Source of the DNA: Planctomycetota bacterium
GTDB lineage: Bacteria > Planctomycetota > UBA1135 > GCA-002686595
Reading direction: 5' to 3'
Length of the DNA stretch: 32,765 nucleotides
Assembly (NCBI GenBank): GCA_002686265.1
Contig: NZBA01000093.1
Span: 1 to 32,765, forward strand
In this document: positions 25,093-32,765 of the stretch, piece by piece
How positions within the stretch are numbered: the first letter of the stretch is position 1
Layout: the number at the start of each line of letters is the position of its first letter
The notes under the pieces: generated by a model
The model's database searches: none
Told to the model about the DNA's origin: nothing
Seen by the model: only the letters and a program-made list of their open reading frames with translations
Made by a program: the position numbers and the translations under genes

Positions 25093-26019
25093 ATGGGCGA
25101 CGGGCGTACCGCGGCGGAACCGGGACGGGGATTCGCCGAGGGTCTCGAGGATTTCCTCGAGGCTCTGGCGATCGAAGCCGGCCTGGCGCGCAACACACTG
25201 CGCTCCTACCGAGCCGACCTCACGCGCCTGGCTCTGTGGGCCGACCGGCGCGGCTTGCGGAGCTGGAGCGCCTTGGGCGAGAGGGACGTGATCGACTACC
25301 TCGCCTGGCGGCGCAGCGAGGGTCTGGCGGAGGCCACCCTTGCCCACGACTTGACCGCGACGCGCATGCTGATGCGTCACCTCCACGCGGAGGGCCTCCT
25401 GCCGGGCGATCCCACCGCTCTGCTCGACTCCCCCGCTCTGGCGCGCAGCTTGCCGGGCACCTTGGCGATCGAGGAGGTCGAGGCCCTGCTGGCGGCTCCC
25501 GAGGGAGACGGCTGGCGCGCCCAGCGTGACCGCGCCCTGCTCGAGGTGCTCTACGCCTGCGGAGCGCGCGTGGCCGAGGCCGTCGGCCTGCGCACGGACT
25601 CCCTGCAGCCGTCCCTGCGCGTCCTGCGCCTGCTCGGCAAGGGCTCGAAGTCGCGCATCGTTCCCCTGGGCGGACTCGCCCGAGAATCCCTGGAGACCTG
25701 GCTCGCCGAGGGCCGCGCCGAGCTCCCCGGAGCGGCCGCCCGCCCCGAGGTCTTCCTCTCCGCCCGCGGTCGCCCCCTGGACCGCACCAACGCCTGGCGG
25801 CGAGTCAAGGCCGCCGCCCTGCGAGCGGGCCTGAGCGCCGCCATCTCGCCCCACACCCTGCGCCACTCCTTCGCAACGCACCTCCTGGCCGCCGGAGCCG
25901 ACCTGCGTGCGGTCCAGGAGATGCTCGGCCATGCCTCGATCCGCACGACCGAGGTCTACACACACCTCGACACCGAGCACGTGCGCGGCCTGCACCGCCT
26001 CTACCACCCGCGCTCCTGA
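25093..26019 (+). CDS. xerD: Tyrosine recombinase, XerC/XerD type
   Basis: Resolves chromosome dimers at dif by cutting and rejoining DNA with FtsK. The 308-aa protein has the N-terminal SAM-like core-binding domain (about 15-105) and the catalytic domain with all six residues: R159 in GARVAE, K183 in GKGSK, H254 and R257 in SPHTLRHSFATHLL, H280 in LGHAS, and nucleophile Y289 in TEVYTHLD. Length and lack of extra domains suggest the housekeeping Xer rather than a phage integrase. ATG 25093 gives the family start. XerC versus XerD cannot be settled from one gene. Confidence 0.93.
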   Translation: MGDGRTAAEPGRGFAEGLEDFLEALAIEAGLARNTLRSYRADLTRLALWADRRGLRSWSALGERDVIDYLAWRRSEGLAEATLAHDLTATRMLMRHLHAEGLLPGDPTALLDSPALARSLPGTLAIEEVEALLAAPEGDGWRAQRDRALLEVLYACGARVAEAVGLRTDSLQPSLRVLRLLGKGSKSRIVPLGGLARESLETWLAEGRAELPGAAARPEVFLSARGRPLDRTNAWRRVKAAALRAGLSAAISPHTLRHSFATHLLAAGADLRAVQEMLGHASIRTTEVYTHLDTEHVRGLHRLYHPRS

Positions 26020-26024
26020 GCGCG

Positions 26025-27860
26025 TCAGCCTTCCCGCAGGTGCTCGCGCACCGTTCGCGCCAGCTCGGCTCCGATCCCCCGCACGCCCGCGATCTCCTCG
26101 ACGCTGGCGGCCTCGAGCGCCCCAACGCTCCCGAAGCGCCGCAGCAAGGCCCGGCGGCGCACGGAACCGACGCCGGGGATCGCGTCCAGGCGGCTCTGGA
26201 TGCGCCCGCGTTCCTTGCGGTGGTAGGTGATCGCGAAGCGGTGGGCCTCGTTGCGCACGCGCTCGAACAGGTGGCGTACGGCGGAGTGGCGCGGGAGTAC
26301 GAGAGGCTCCTCGACACCCGGCAGGAACAGGCGCTCCTCGGTCGCCGAGCGCCGCGCCGGGCCCCTCCCGCGCGCCGGCCGCGCCTTGGCCAGGCCGACC
26401 ATCGCCACGGACCAGGCCCCGGACTCCTCGCGGGCAGCCAGGCCGCAGTCGAGCTGCGCCCGTCCCCCGTCCACGACGACCAGGTCCGGCAGGTCCGCCT
26501 CGTCCCCCCCCCGCCGCAGGCTGCGCCCAACGACCTCCCGCATGGCGGCGAAGTCGTCGGGGCCGTCGAGTTCGCGCAGCTTGAAGCGCCGGTAGCCGGC
26601 GCGGTCGGCGATCCCTCGCCGGAAGCGCACGCGGCTCGCGACCGTGTGGGCCGCCTGGGTGTTCGAAACGTCGAAGCAGTCGATCACTTCGGGCGCCTGC
26701 TCGAGATCCAACAGGCGCCGCACCTGCTCGATCAGCTCCGCGCCGTCCTCGCTCTCCGCGTCCAGGCGCGCCAGCTCGACCCGCGCGTTCTCTCCGGCGA
26801 GGTCGAGCATTCGGCGCCGCTCGCCGCCGCCGGGGACGACGATCTCCAGTTCCTCGCCCAAGGCGCGCTCGAGGGCCTCCGCCTCCGCCGGCCGACAGGG
26901 CAGAACGAGCTCGCGCGGGACCTCCCGGCGCCCGCTCCCGTAGAAGGCGGTCACCACGGCGTGCAGGAGCTCCTCGTCGGGCAGCTCGGACCGGAAGCGG
27001 TGCGGGCGGCTCTCGCTCATGCGACCGCCGCGGAAGGCGAGGCGGTAGACGAGGGCGTCGTCTCCGCGGCGGGCCAACCCGAGGACGTCGCGCTCGACGC
27101 GGTCGCGCGGCCGGACGCCCTGGCCCTCGACCGTCCTCCGCAGGGCGCCGAGGCGGTCACGCCAGAGCGCCGCCCGCTCGAAGTCCAGACCGTCGGAGGC
27201 GGCACGCATGCGCCGGTCGAGGTCGCGCTCGAGCTCCTCGGTGTCACCCGAGAGGATGCGCGCGGCGCGCGCCACGTGGGCGTCGTACTCGGCTACCGTC
27301 ACCCCCTCGACGCAGGGGGCGCAGCACTGTCCGATCTGCTGCTTGAGGCACGCACGGCTGCGGTGGGTCATGACCGAATCGGGACAGTCTCTCAGGGGGA
27401 CGATGCGGTGCAGGTCCGCGAGGGTGCGGCGCACCGAGCGCGCCGAGGAGTAGGGCCCGAACAGACGCGAACGCCCGTCCGGCTTCCCCACGCGCGGGCT
27501 GTGGGCGCGCACGAGCTTGAGGCGCGGAAACGGCTCGCCGTGATCGAGACGCAGCATCAGGAACGACTTGTCGTCCTTCAGGCGCACGTTGTGGATCGGA
27601 CGGTGCTGCTTGATGAGCGTGTCCTCGAGCAGTAGGGCCTCGGACTCCGTGCGCGTGACGATGGTCTCGACCGCCTGCGCGTCACGTTCGAGAAAGCGCA
27701 CGGCCAGGCGGCCGTCGCCCCCTGGCCGCCGATAGCTCGCCAGGCGCGAACGCAGATCGACGGCCTTGCCGACGTAGATCACGCGCCCCTCCGCATTGCG
27801 GAAGAGGTACACCCCCGGACGTCGCGGGACGTCTTCGTGCCACCAGACAGGCTCGTCCAC
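26025..27860 (-). CDS. uvrC: Excinuclease ABC subunit C
   Basis: Makes the two cuts around a DNA lesion after loading by UvrB. The 611-aa protein shows the GIY-YIG nuclease (GVYLF 16-20, IYVGKA 28-33), a cysteine set at 158, 170, 178 and 182 whose 12-8-4 spacing matches the iron-sulfur ligands known in E. coli UvrC, a UVR motif near 200-235, the RNase H-like nuclease (CFDVSNTQ, LVVVDGGRAQLD, NEAHRFAITYHRKERGR) and two C-terminal helix-hairpin-helix motifs. Start is GTG 27860. It is convergent with xerD, whose stop lies only five bases away, and lies 41 bases after uvrB. Confidence 0.97.
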   Translation of the reverse strand: MDEPVWWHEDVPRRPGVYLFRNAEGRVIYVGKAVDLRSRLASYRRPGGDGRLAVRFLERDAQAVETIVTRTESEALLLEDTLIKQHRPIHNVRLKDDKSFLMLRLDHGEPFPRLKLVRAHSPRVGKPDGRSRLFGPYSSARSVRRTLADLHRIVPLRDCPDSVMTHRSRACLKQQIGQCCAPCVEGVTVAEYDAHVARAARILSGDTEELERDLDRRMRAASDGLDFERAALWRDRLGALRRTVEGQGVRPRDRVERDVLGLARRGDDALVYRLAFRGGRMSESRPHRFRSELPDEELLHAVVTAFYGSGRREVPRELVLPCRPAEAEALERALGEELEIVVPGGGERRRMLDLAGENARVELARLDAESEDGAELIEQVRRLLDLEQAPEVIDCFDVSNTQAAHTVASRVRFRRGIADRAGYRRFKLRELDGPDDFAAMREVVGRSLRRGGDEADLPDLVVVDGGRAQLDCGLAAREESGAWSVAMVGLAKARPARGRGPARRSATEERLFLPGVEEPLVLPRHSAVRHLFERVRNEAHRFAITYHRKERGRIQSRLDAIPGVGSVRRRALLRRFGSVGALEAASVEEIAGVRGIGAELARTVREHLREG

Positions 27861-27901
27861 GCCCCCAGGATAGCGCGGCCGATCGAAGCCGACGAGGTGT
27901 G

Positions 27902-29923
27902 TCAGCGCTCCAGCTCGAGCTGCTCGAGGTGCTGCAGCTCATCGCGCAAGGAGGCCGCCCGCTCGAACTCCAGCTCGTTGGCGGCGCGTAGCATGTCGTC
28001 GCGGATCTTCTCCATCTCGGCGCGCAGGCGCTCGCGACTCCAGCCGGCTGATTCCTCCTCCCGCACCTCGCCCGCGCCGTCGCGCTCCAGCCCCCCGACC
28101 TCCGCGTAGTCCATTTCGTAGAGTGACTCGATGCTCTCGCGCACGGGCTTGATGATGGTCTTGGGCGTGATCCCGTTCTCGCGGTTGTAGGCCCCTTGCA
28201 GCACGCGCCGTCTCTCGACCTCGTCGATGCACGAGCGCATGGAGGCCGTCACGCGGTCGGCGTACATCAGCACGCGCCCGTCGGCGTTGCGAGCCGCCCG
28301 CCCGCAGGTCTGGATCAGGGAGGTCGTCGAGCGCAGAAAGCCCTCCTTGTCGGCGTCCAGGACGGCAACCAGGGCGACCTCCGGCAGGTCGAGGCCCTCG
28401 CGCAACAGGTTGATCCCCACCAGGACGTCGAACTGGCCCAGGCGCAGGTCGCGCAGGATCGCCGAGCGCTCCATCACGTCGATCTCCGAGTGCAGATAGC
28501 GCACGCGCACGCCGAGGTCGTCGTAGTAGGCGGTCAGGTCCTCGGATGAGCGCTTGGAGAGGGTCGTCACGAGTACGCGGAAGCCGTCGGCCACGACCCT
28601 CCGCACCTGGGCGAGGAGGTCATCCACCTGGGTGGCCGCCGGGCGCACCTCGATCAACGGGTCGAGCAACCCCGTGGGTCGCACGATCTGCTCGACGATC
28701 TCAGCCCGCCCGCGCTCGAACGGGCCGGGCGTGGCCGAGACGTAGACGACCTGGCCAACGAGGCGCTCCCACTCCTCGAAGCGCAGAGGGCGGTTGTCGA
28801 GGGCGCTGGGGAGGCGGAAACCGTGCTCGACCAGAGTCTCCTTGCGCGACCGGTCGCCGCGGTACATCCCCCCCACCTGGGGAACCGAGACGTGGCTCTC
28901 GTCGACGAAGACCACCCAGTCCTCGGGGAAGTAGTTCAGCAGAGTCGAAGGAGGCTCGCCGGGAGCGCGACCGTCCATGTAGCGCGAGTAGTTCTCGATC
29001 CCGTTGCAGACGCCCGCCGCGCGCAGCATCTCCATGTCGTGCCGCGTGCGCTGCTCGAGGCGCTGGGCCTCCAGCAGCTTGCCGCCGCCTCGCAGCTCGC
29101 TCACGCGCGCCTCGAGCTCCTCACCGATGCCCTCGAGGGCGGTCACGATCCGCTCCTGCGGCGTCACGTAGTGATTGGCCGGATAGACGGTCGCGCGCTC
29201 GAGAGAGCGCAGCACCTCGCCGCGCAGGGGGTTGACCACCTCGAGGCGGTCGATCTCGTCGCCGAAGAGCTCGATCCTGATCACCTCGTCCGCCTCGTAG
29301 GCGGGGAAGACCTCGATCACGTCGCCGCGCGCGCGGAACGCGCCCTGGCGGAAATCGAGGTGGTTGCGCGCGTACTGCATCTGCGTCAGGCGTCGCAGCA
29401 GGTCGTCACGCTCGATGACCTGCCCGCGCTCGACCTCCACCGACATACTCTGGTAGTTCGAGGGCGAGCCGAGGCCGTAGATGCAGGAGACGGAGGCGAC
29501 GATCACTACGTCGCGGCGGTCCAACAGAGAGCGCGTGGCACTGTTGCGCAGGCGCTCGATGTTCTCGTTGCGGCTAGCGTCCTTCTCGATGAAGGTGTCG
29601 CTCGAGGGCACGTAGGCCTCGGGCTGGAAGTAGTCGTAGTAGCTGACGAAGTACTCGACGGCGTTGCGCGGGAAGAGCTCGCGAAACTCGCTGTAGAGCT
29701 GGGACGCGAGGGTCTTGTTGGGCGAGAGGATCAGGGTAGGCCGATTCACCTCAGCGATCACCGCGGCCATGGTGAAGGTCTTCCCCGACCCGGTGATGCC
29801 GAGCAGGCACTGTTCGCGAACCCCGCCGCGCAGCCCCTCCGCGAGGCGCGCGATGGCCTGGGGCTGGTCCCCGGTGGGCTCGAAGGGGCACTCGAGCTCG
29901 AAGGGTCTCGCAGGGGAGGTCAT
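27902..29923 (-). CDS. uvrB: Excinuclease ABC subunit B
   Basis: Damage-verifying helicase-like core of nucleotide excision repair. The 673-aa protein has Walker A GITGSGKT (42-49), the beta-hairpin region with [16 protein letters not shown] (91-106), DESH box VFVDESHVS, helicase motifs near VLVTTLSKR and [14 protein letters not shown], and a C-terminal UVR motif ([20 protein letters not shown]) that contacts UvrC. ATG 29923 matches the family; the frame is open upstream to 30052 but without similarity. uvrB-uvrC in tandem is a plausible repair operon. No LexA-type box was recognised upstream. Confidence 0.98.
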   Translation of the reverse strand: MTSPARPFELECPFEPTGDQPQAIARLAEGLRGGVREQCLLGITGSGKTFTMAAVIAEVNRPTLILSPNKTLASQLYSEFRELFPRNAVEYFVSYYDYFQPEAYVPSSDTFIEKDASRNENIERLRNSATRSLLDRRDVVIVASVSCIYGLGSPSNYQSMSVEVERGQVIERDDLLRRLTQMQYARNHLDFRQGAFRARGDVIEVFPAYEADEVIRIELFGDEIDRLEVVNPLRGEVLRSLERATVYPANHYVTPQERIVTALEGIGEELEARVSELRGGGKLLEAQRLEQRTRHDMEMLRAAGVCNGIENYSRYMDGRAPGEPPSTLLNYFPEDWVVFVDESHVSVPQVGGMYRGDRSRKETLVEHGFRLPSALDNRPLRFEEWERLVGQVVYVSATPGPFERGRAEIVEQIVRPTGLLDPLIEVRPAATQVDDLLAQVRRVVADGFRVLVTTLSKRSSEDLTAYYDDLGVRVRYLHSEIDVMERSAILRDLRLGQFDVLVGINLLREGLDLPEVALVAVLDADKEGFLRSTTSLIQTCGRAARNADGRVLMYADRVTASMRSCIDEVERRRVLQGAYNRENGITPKTIIKPVRESIESLYEMDYAEVGGLERDGAGEVREEESAGWSRERLRAEMEKIRDDMLRAANELEFERAASLRDELQHLEQLELER

Positions 29924-30106
29924 GGCTTGGCGGCGGCCCGGCAGTCGGCAACGGTGGGGTAACGCGCATTCTCCTGCGCAGCCGGAGAAATGCTCTCCAG
30001 TGCCGCACCCTCGCCAGCTGCGCCCGTGGGCGTGCGACACCCTACTGAACATCGAACGCCACCGCTCCCACGCCGGCGGGTCCGCGCCACCCTACCCCGG
30101 TGCGCC

Positions 30107-30135
30107 TTGCAGCGTCCTCGGCCAAGCTTTATCTT
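30107..30135 (+). promoter_or_regulatory. Candidate promoter for the zinc-ribbon membrane protein gene
   Basis: TTGCAG (30107-30112) and TATCTT (30130-30135) are separated by exactly 17 bases, about 75 bases before ATG 30209. Matches to the sigma-70 consensus are three and four of six. The rest of the 285-base uvrB-30209 spacer holds no gene that I can support. Confidence 0.3.
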
Positions 30136-30208
30136 GCTTCCCGTCAACGACTTGGGCTACCGACCCAATCCGCCACCACCTCACCTACCCACGCGCGCCC
30201 AGCCGCTC

Positions 30209-31450
30209 ATGATCATCGAATGTCCCGCATGCGGCGCCCGCGCCAAACTGCCCGACAACAAGGAAGGCGCCAAGGTCCGCTGCGCCGAGTGCGAGCGCGT
30301 CTACCACGCACGCCCCTCGGGCGCGCGCACCGCCGCGCGCAGCAGCAGCTCGGCCGTGCCCGTCGGGGTCGGCGCCGGGGTGGTCGCCCTGGTGATCGTC
30401 ATCTTCGCCATCACCAACCGTGGCCCGGCGACGACCGCCGCCCCGCCGGTGGAGGAGGCCGAGGAGCGCGTGTTCGTCGCCGTCGACTACGGCTTCGACT
30501 CGCCCCTGTGCAAGTTCGCGCGCGGCCTGCACGACGCGGCGGCCCTCGGCGACGAGTTCCTCCTCCAGAGCTCCATCGACACCGAGCGCGTGTGGGAGCG
30601 TCTGCAGACGGCCACTGGCGGCGAAGAGCTCGGGCGCGACGACTTCATGATCGGCGTTCTCGACAGCCTGCTCTCCAAGGACACCTCGAACCTGGTCGGC
30701 ACCTGGATCCCCTTCGACGGCGAGGTGATCGAAGAGGGCGACACCGATGCGATCCTGCGCTTGGTCCTACAACCCCGCGACGCCGCGGCCACGGGTGGGA
30801 CGCGCCACATCGAGTGGCACCTCTCACGGGCCGGCGCCCAATGGAAGGCCTGGTCATGGGAGCGCTGGATCTCCCCCGAGGAGGAGCGCAACAACCGCAT
30901 TGCGCGCACACGTAGGAACAAGAAGATGACCCTCAGCGACGGTTCCGTCGTGCTCGAAGCCGAGCCCGAGCCCATCGCCCACCTGGACTCGACTCCGCCG
31001 GAGCTGCGCGGGCGCATCGACGAGATGATCGCAGACCTGCACGGCCTCGACGACTTGCGACCGCGGGAGCTCACGCACCTGCGCAACGAGCTGGTCGTCA
31101 TCGGCAAGCCTGCCGTGCCGGCCCTGCTGACCGCGATGTACGAACTCGACGAGGCGGGCTGGACGGACGAGACCTTGATCGTCGGCCAGCAGCTCCACAT
31201 GCTCCTGCAGGACATCACCGGTTACGTGACGACCTTCAAGGCTCACGAGGCCCTCGGCGGCACCCTCGAACGCCGCGACAGCGGCGTTCGCCAGTGGTTC
31301 AGCTGGTACGATCGCAAGTTCAAGCGCTTCGAGGAGCGCGCCGAGGAGACGGACCTGCTCGAAACGGCGATCGTCCCCAAGACCGAGCGCGAGAAGCGCG
31401 AGTTGGAGAAGTACAGGCGAATCACCGAACAGGAGCGGAGCGACGGCTGA
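30209..31450 (+). CDS. Zinc-ribbon, single-pass membrane protein of unknown function (first of two)
   Basis: A 413-aa protein with an N-terminal four-cysteine ribbon, C5-x2-C8 and C25-x2-C28, in MIIECPACGARAKLP and RCAECERVYHARP, as in MJ0042-type putative zinc finger domains. One hydrophobic helix follows at about 49-69, then a large domain, presumably on the outside of the membrane, with no motif I recognise. The stretch PAVPALLTAMYELDEAGW to WFSWYDRKFKRF resembles the end of the next gene. ATG 30209 puts the ribbon at the very N-terminus; the frame is open upstream without such sense. Divergent from uvrB. Confidence 0.8.
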   Translation: MIIECPACGARAKLPDNKEGAKVRCAECERVYHARPSGARTAARSSSSAVPVGVGAGVVALVIVIFAITNRGPATTAAPPVEEAEERVFVAVDYGFDSPLCKFARGLHDAAALGDEFLLQSSIDTERVWERLQTATGGEELGRDDFMIGVLDSLLSKDTSNLVGTWIPFDGEVIEEGDTDAILRLVLQPRDAAATGGTRHIEWHLSRAGAQWKAWSWERWISPEEERNNRIARTRRNKKMTLSDGSVVLEAEPEPIAHLDSTPPELRGRIDEMIADLHGLDDLRPRELTHLRNELVVIGKPAVPALLTAMYELDEAGWTDETLIVGQQLHMLLQDITGYVTTFKAHEALGGTLERRDSGVRQWFSWYDRKFKRFEERAEETDLLETAIVPKTEREKRELEKYRRITEQERSDG

Positions 31451-31487
31451 CCCCGGAGGTCAGGTGCACTCCTCCGCCCCCCCCCCC

Positions 31488-31501
31488 GCCCGCGAGCGGG
31501 C
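31488..31501. repeat. Small GC hairpin between the two zinc-ribbon genes
   Basis: GCCCGC and GCGGGC are separated by GA, after an 11-base C run (31477-31487). The 81-base spacer then carries AGAAGGA at 31522-31528, a ribosome site for ATG 31532. Confidence 0.35.
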
Positions 31502-31531
31502 AGCGTTCACGGCCTGAAACGAGAAGGACCC

Positions 31532-32740
31532 ATGAGTCATCGCATCGGAACCTGCGCCTCCTGCGGCGCCACCTACAAGCTCCCCGCCTCCTTCGCTGCC
31601 GACAAGGCGCGCTGCAAGGAGTGCGAGGGTGTCGTGGAGATCGGCGCTATCGAGGGAGCAGCCCCGGCAGCCCCCGCCCCCGTCCCCGCGAAGCCCGTCC
31701 CAACCGCCAGAGAGCCCAAGCCCAACAAGCCCAAGGGGGAGGCGAAGAAGAAGCGTAGCGGTCCGAGCATGAAGGAGCGCCTCCTCGAGCAACGCCGAGC
31801 CGAGACCGAGGCGGCGATCGAGGAGAAGCCGGCCGTGGCCAAGAAACCCGCGGCGGCGAAGAGGCCGGCCCCCGCTGCCAGGGGAGCCAGGAAGGCCGCC
31901 CCGATGACGGGACGGCGCCGGGCCTCTTCCTCCCGCGCAGGGCGGGGTGAGGGAGGCGAGGAGGTTCGGGACCGCCTACGCAAGACGAAGAAGTCCCCGG
32001 TTCTGCCGGCATTGGCCACCCTGGCAGCCATCGCCTTGGTCACCTGCGGAGGCTGGTACATCATGAACTCTGGATCGCCCGAGCCCGATGAGAAGACCGC
32101 GGCGGTCGAAACACCCGAGAGCGCGGGGGGCGAACAGGCGCGCGCCGACGAGGCCCAAACGGAGCCCGAGCCCGAATCCGAGCCCGAGCCCGAGCCCGAG
32201 CCCGAACCGGAGCCCCAACCCAAGCCCACCAAGCGCAAGGATCCCGCCTCGATCGACCTGACCCTCATCGACGACTACGGCGCGGTCGGCGGTCTCTCCG
32301 GCGACGAGTTCCTGAAACTCCAGCGCCAGGCTGTGATGATGATCGACCCCGAAGCCGGGGCCGCGGGCAACCGCGCCCGCATGAGCCTGCTGAAGGCAGA
32401 GAAGAACGCCTTCCCCGTCGTCCTGAATGTGATGAAGGACATCGACTACTCCACCGAACAGGGTTTCCGTGACGGAGACCTCTGCCAGCGCCTGCTGACG
32501 GAGATCTGCAACGGGAACAACTTCGGTTGGAAGTACTCGGCCGTGGAAGAGGACGAGTGGTACAACAAGTTCGTCGTCCAGCGCTGGTGTACGCAGTGGG
32601 ACCGGGCGAAGGATGACGAGGCCTACTGGCTGAAGTTCTCCAAGCAGGACAGCCAGCCCGAGGCCTCGCAGAAGCCGGCGAACACCGAGCCCGAGATCAG
32701 CGACGACGACCTCGACGATCTCGACGACCTCGACGGCTAG
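31532..32740 (+). CDS. Zinc-ribbon, single-pass membrane protein with Glu-Pro linker (second of two)
   Basis: A 402-aa protein. N-terminal ribbon cysteines C8, C11, C28 and C31 lie in GTCASCGATYKLP and RCKECEGVVE. A long Lys/Ala/Pro-rich, probably disordered, basic region follows (about 45-154), then one membrane helix (155-178), a Glu-Pro repeat (211-232) and a C-terminal domain (about 240-372) with NAFPVVLNVMKDIDYSTEQG and QRWCTQWDRAK. The tail ends in an acidic DDDLDDLDDLDG. The C-terminal domain is similar in layout to that of the previous gene, so the two are likely paralogs. Glu-Pro linkers of this kind often span distance in the periplasm. Function is unknown. Confidence 0.82.
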   Translation: MSHRIGTCASCGATYKLPASFAADKARCKECEGVVEIGAIEGAAPAAPAPVPAKPVPTAREPKPNKPKGEAKKKRSGPSMKERLLEQRRAETEAAIEEKPAVAKKPAAAKRPAPAARGARKAAPMTGRRRASSSRAGRGEGGEEVRDRLRKTKKSPVLPALATLAAIALVTCGGWYIMNSGSPEPDEKTAAVETPESAGGEQARADEAQTEPEPESEPEPEPEPEPEPQPKPTKRKDPASIDLTLIDDYGAVGGLSGDEFLKLQRQAVMMIDPEAGAAGNRARMSLLKAEKNAFPVVLNVMKDIDYSTEQGFRDGDLCQRLLTEICNGNNFGWKYSAVEEDEWYNKFVVQRWCTQWDRAKDDEAYWLKFSKQDSQPEASQKPANTEPEISDDDLDDLDDLDG

Positions 32741-32750
32741 CAGCCGCGCT

Positions 32751-32765
32751 CCCCCCCCCCCCCCC
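32751..32765. repeat. Terminal C homopolymer at the window edge
   Basis: Fifteen C in a row run to the last base. Shorter C runs occur at 15321-15329, 19334-19342, 26504-26512 and 31477-31487, the last of 11. The terminal run is probably where assembly stopped rather than a biological end. Confidence 0.6.

Noticed and set aside
24979..26007. Upstream extension of the dksA-type frame
   Set aside because: It is antisense to the complete tyrosine recombinase gene and has no domain sense.
29924..30208. LexA/SOS box upstream of uvrB
   Set aside because: The stretch near GAACATCGAACG is not palindromic and does not match a known LexA box.
1..32765. tRNA or rRNA genes, insertion sequences, phage genes
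   Set aside because: None were recognised on either strand; the only recombinase is a housekeeping Xer-type gene without flanking repeats.

Overview
The window is a high-GC, gene-dense bacterial fragment with 23 supported protein genes, no recognisable rRNA or tRNA, and no CRISPR array or insertion sequence. A Planctomycetota bacterium is the best guess, with moderate confidence. The reasons are the mix of HEAT-repeat lipoproteins, a stand-alone type IV pilin-like protein, paired zinc-ribbon membrane proteins of unknown function, a receiver protein with an unfamiliar N-terminal domain, and frequent GTG/TTG starts with weak Shine-Dalgarno sites. Kdo transferase (WaaA), signal peptidase II and Sec genes show a diderm envelope with LPS and lipoproteins. 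The left edge lies inside a tandem repeat and the right edge inside a C homopolymer, so both ends look like assembly breaks.

Left region (1-5644, minus strand): a polysaccharide export cluster. It holds a Wzm-like ABC-2 permease, a Wzt-like ATPase with a C-terminal glycan-binding domain, and a methyltransferase that runs into a long coiled coil built from nearly identical 46-residue repeats. The set resembles the E. coli O8/O9a system, where a coiled-coil WbdD protein caps the glycan and measures its length. A HEAT-repeat exported protein lies upstream. Next come a phosphomannomutase/phosphoglucomutase and a class I aminotransferase, both on the minus strand.

Centre (8756-14448, plus strand): five genes joined end to end by 4-base start/stop overlaps. 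They encode a lipoprotein solute-binding protein, a fused two-domain permease, a short ATPase, a pentaheme cytochrome c and a HEAT-repeat lipoprotein. The transporter resembles ferric-iron (Fbp/Afu) importers but lacks the usual tyrosine pair. This is the most unusual gene set in the window and may link metal uptake to redox chemistry outside the membrane.

Right-centre (14507-24978, minus strand): a UbiA-family prenyltransferase (decaprenyl-phosphate phosphoribosyltransferase-like), a pilin-like protein, metK, waaA, secA, the receiver-domain protein, pyrD, lspA and a DksA/TraR-type zinc-finger gene. The dksA-lspA and pyrD-receiver pairs overlap, which suggests translational coupling. Right end: xerD-type recombinase (plus), convergent with uvrC, then uvrB (both minus), then two divergent plus-strand zinc-ribbon membrane proteins that look like paralogs. 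Intergenic spaces are all under 300 bases; the longest (5645-5927 and 29924-30208) are described below.
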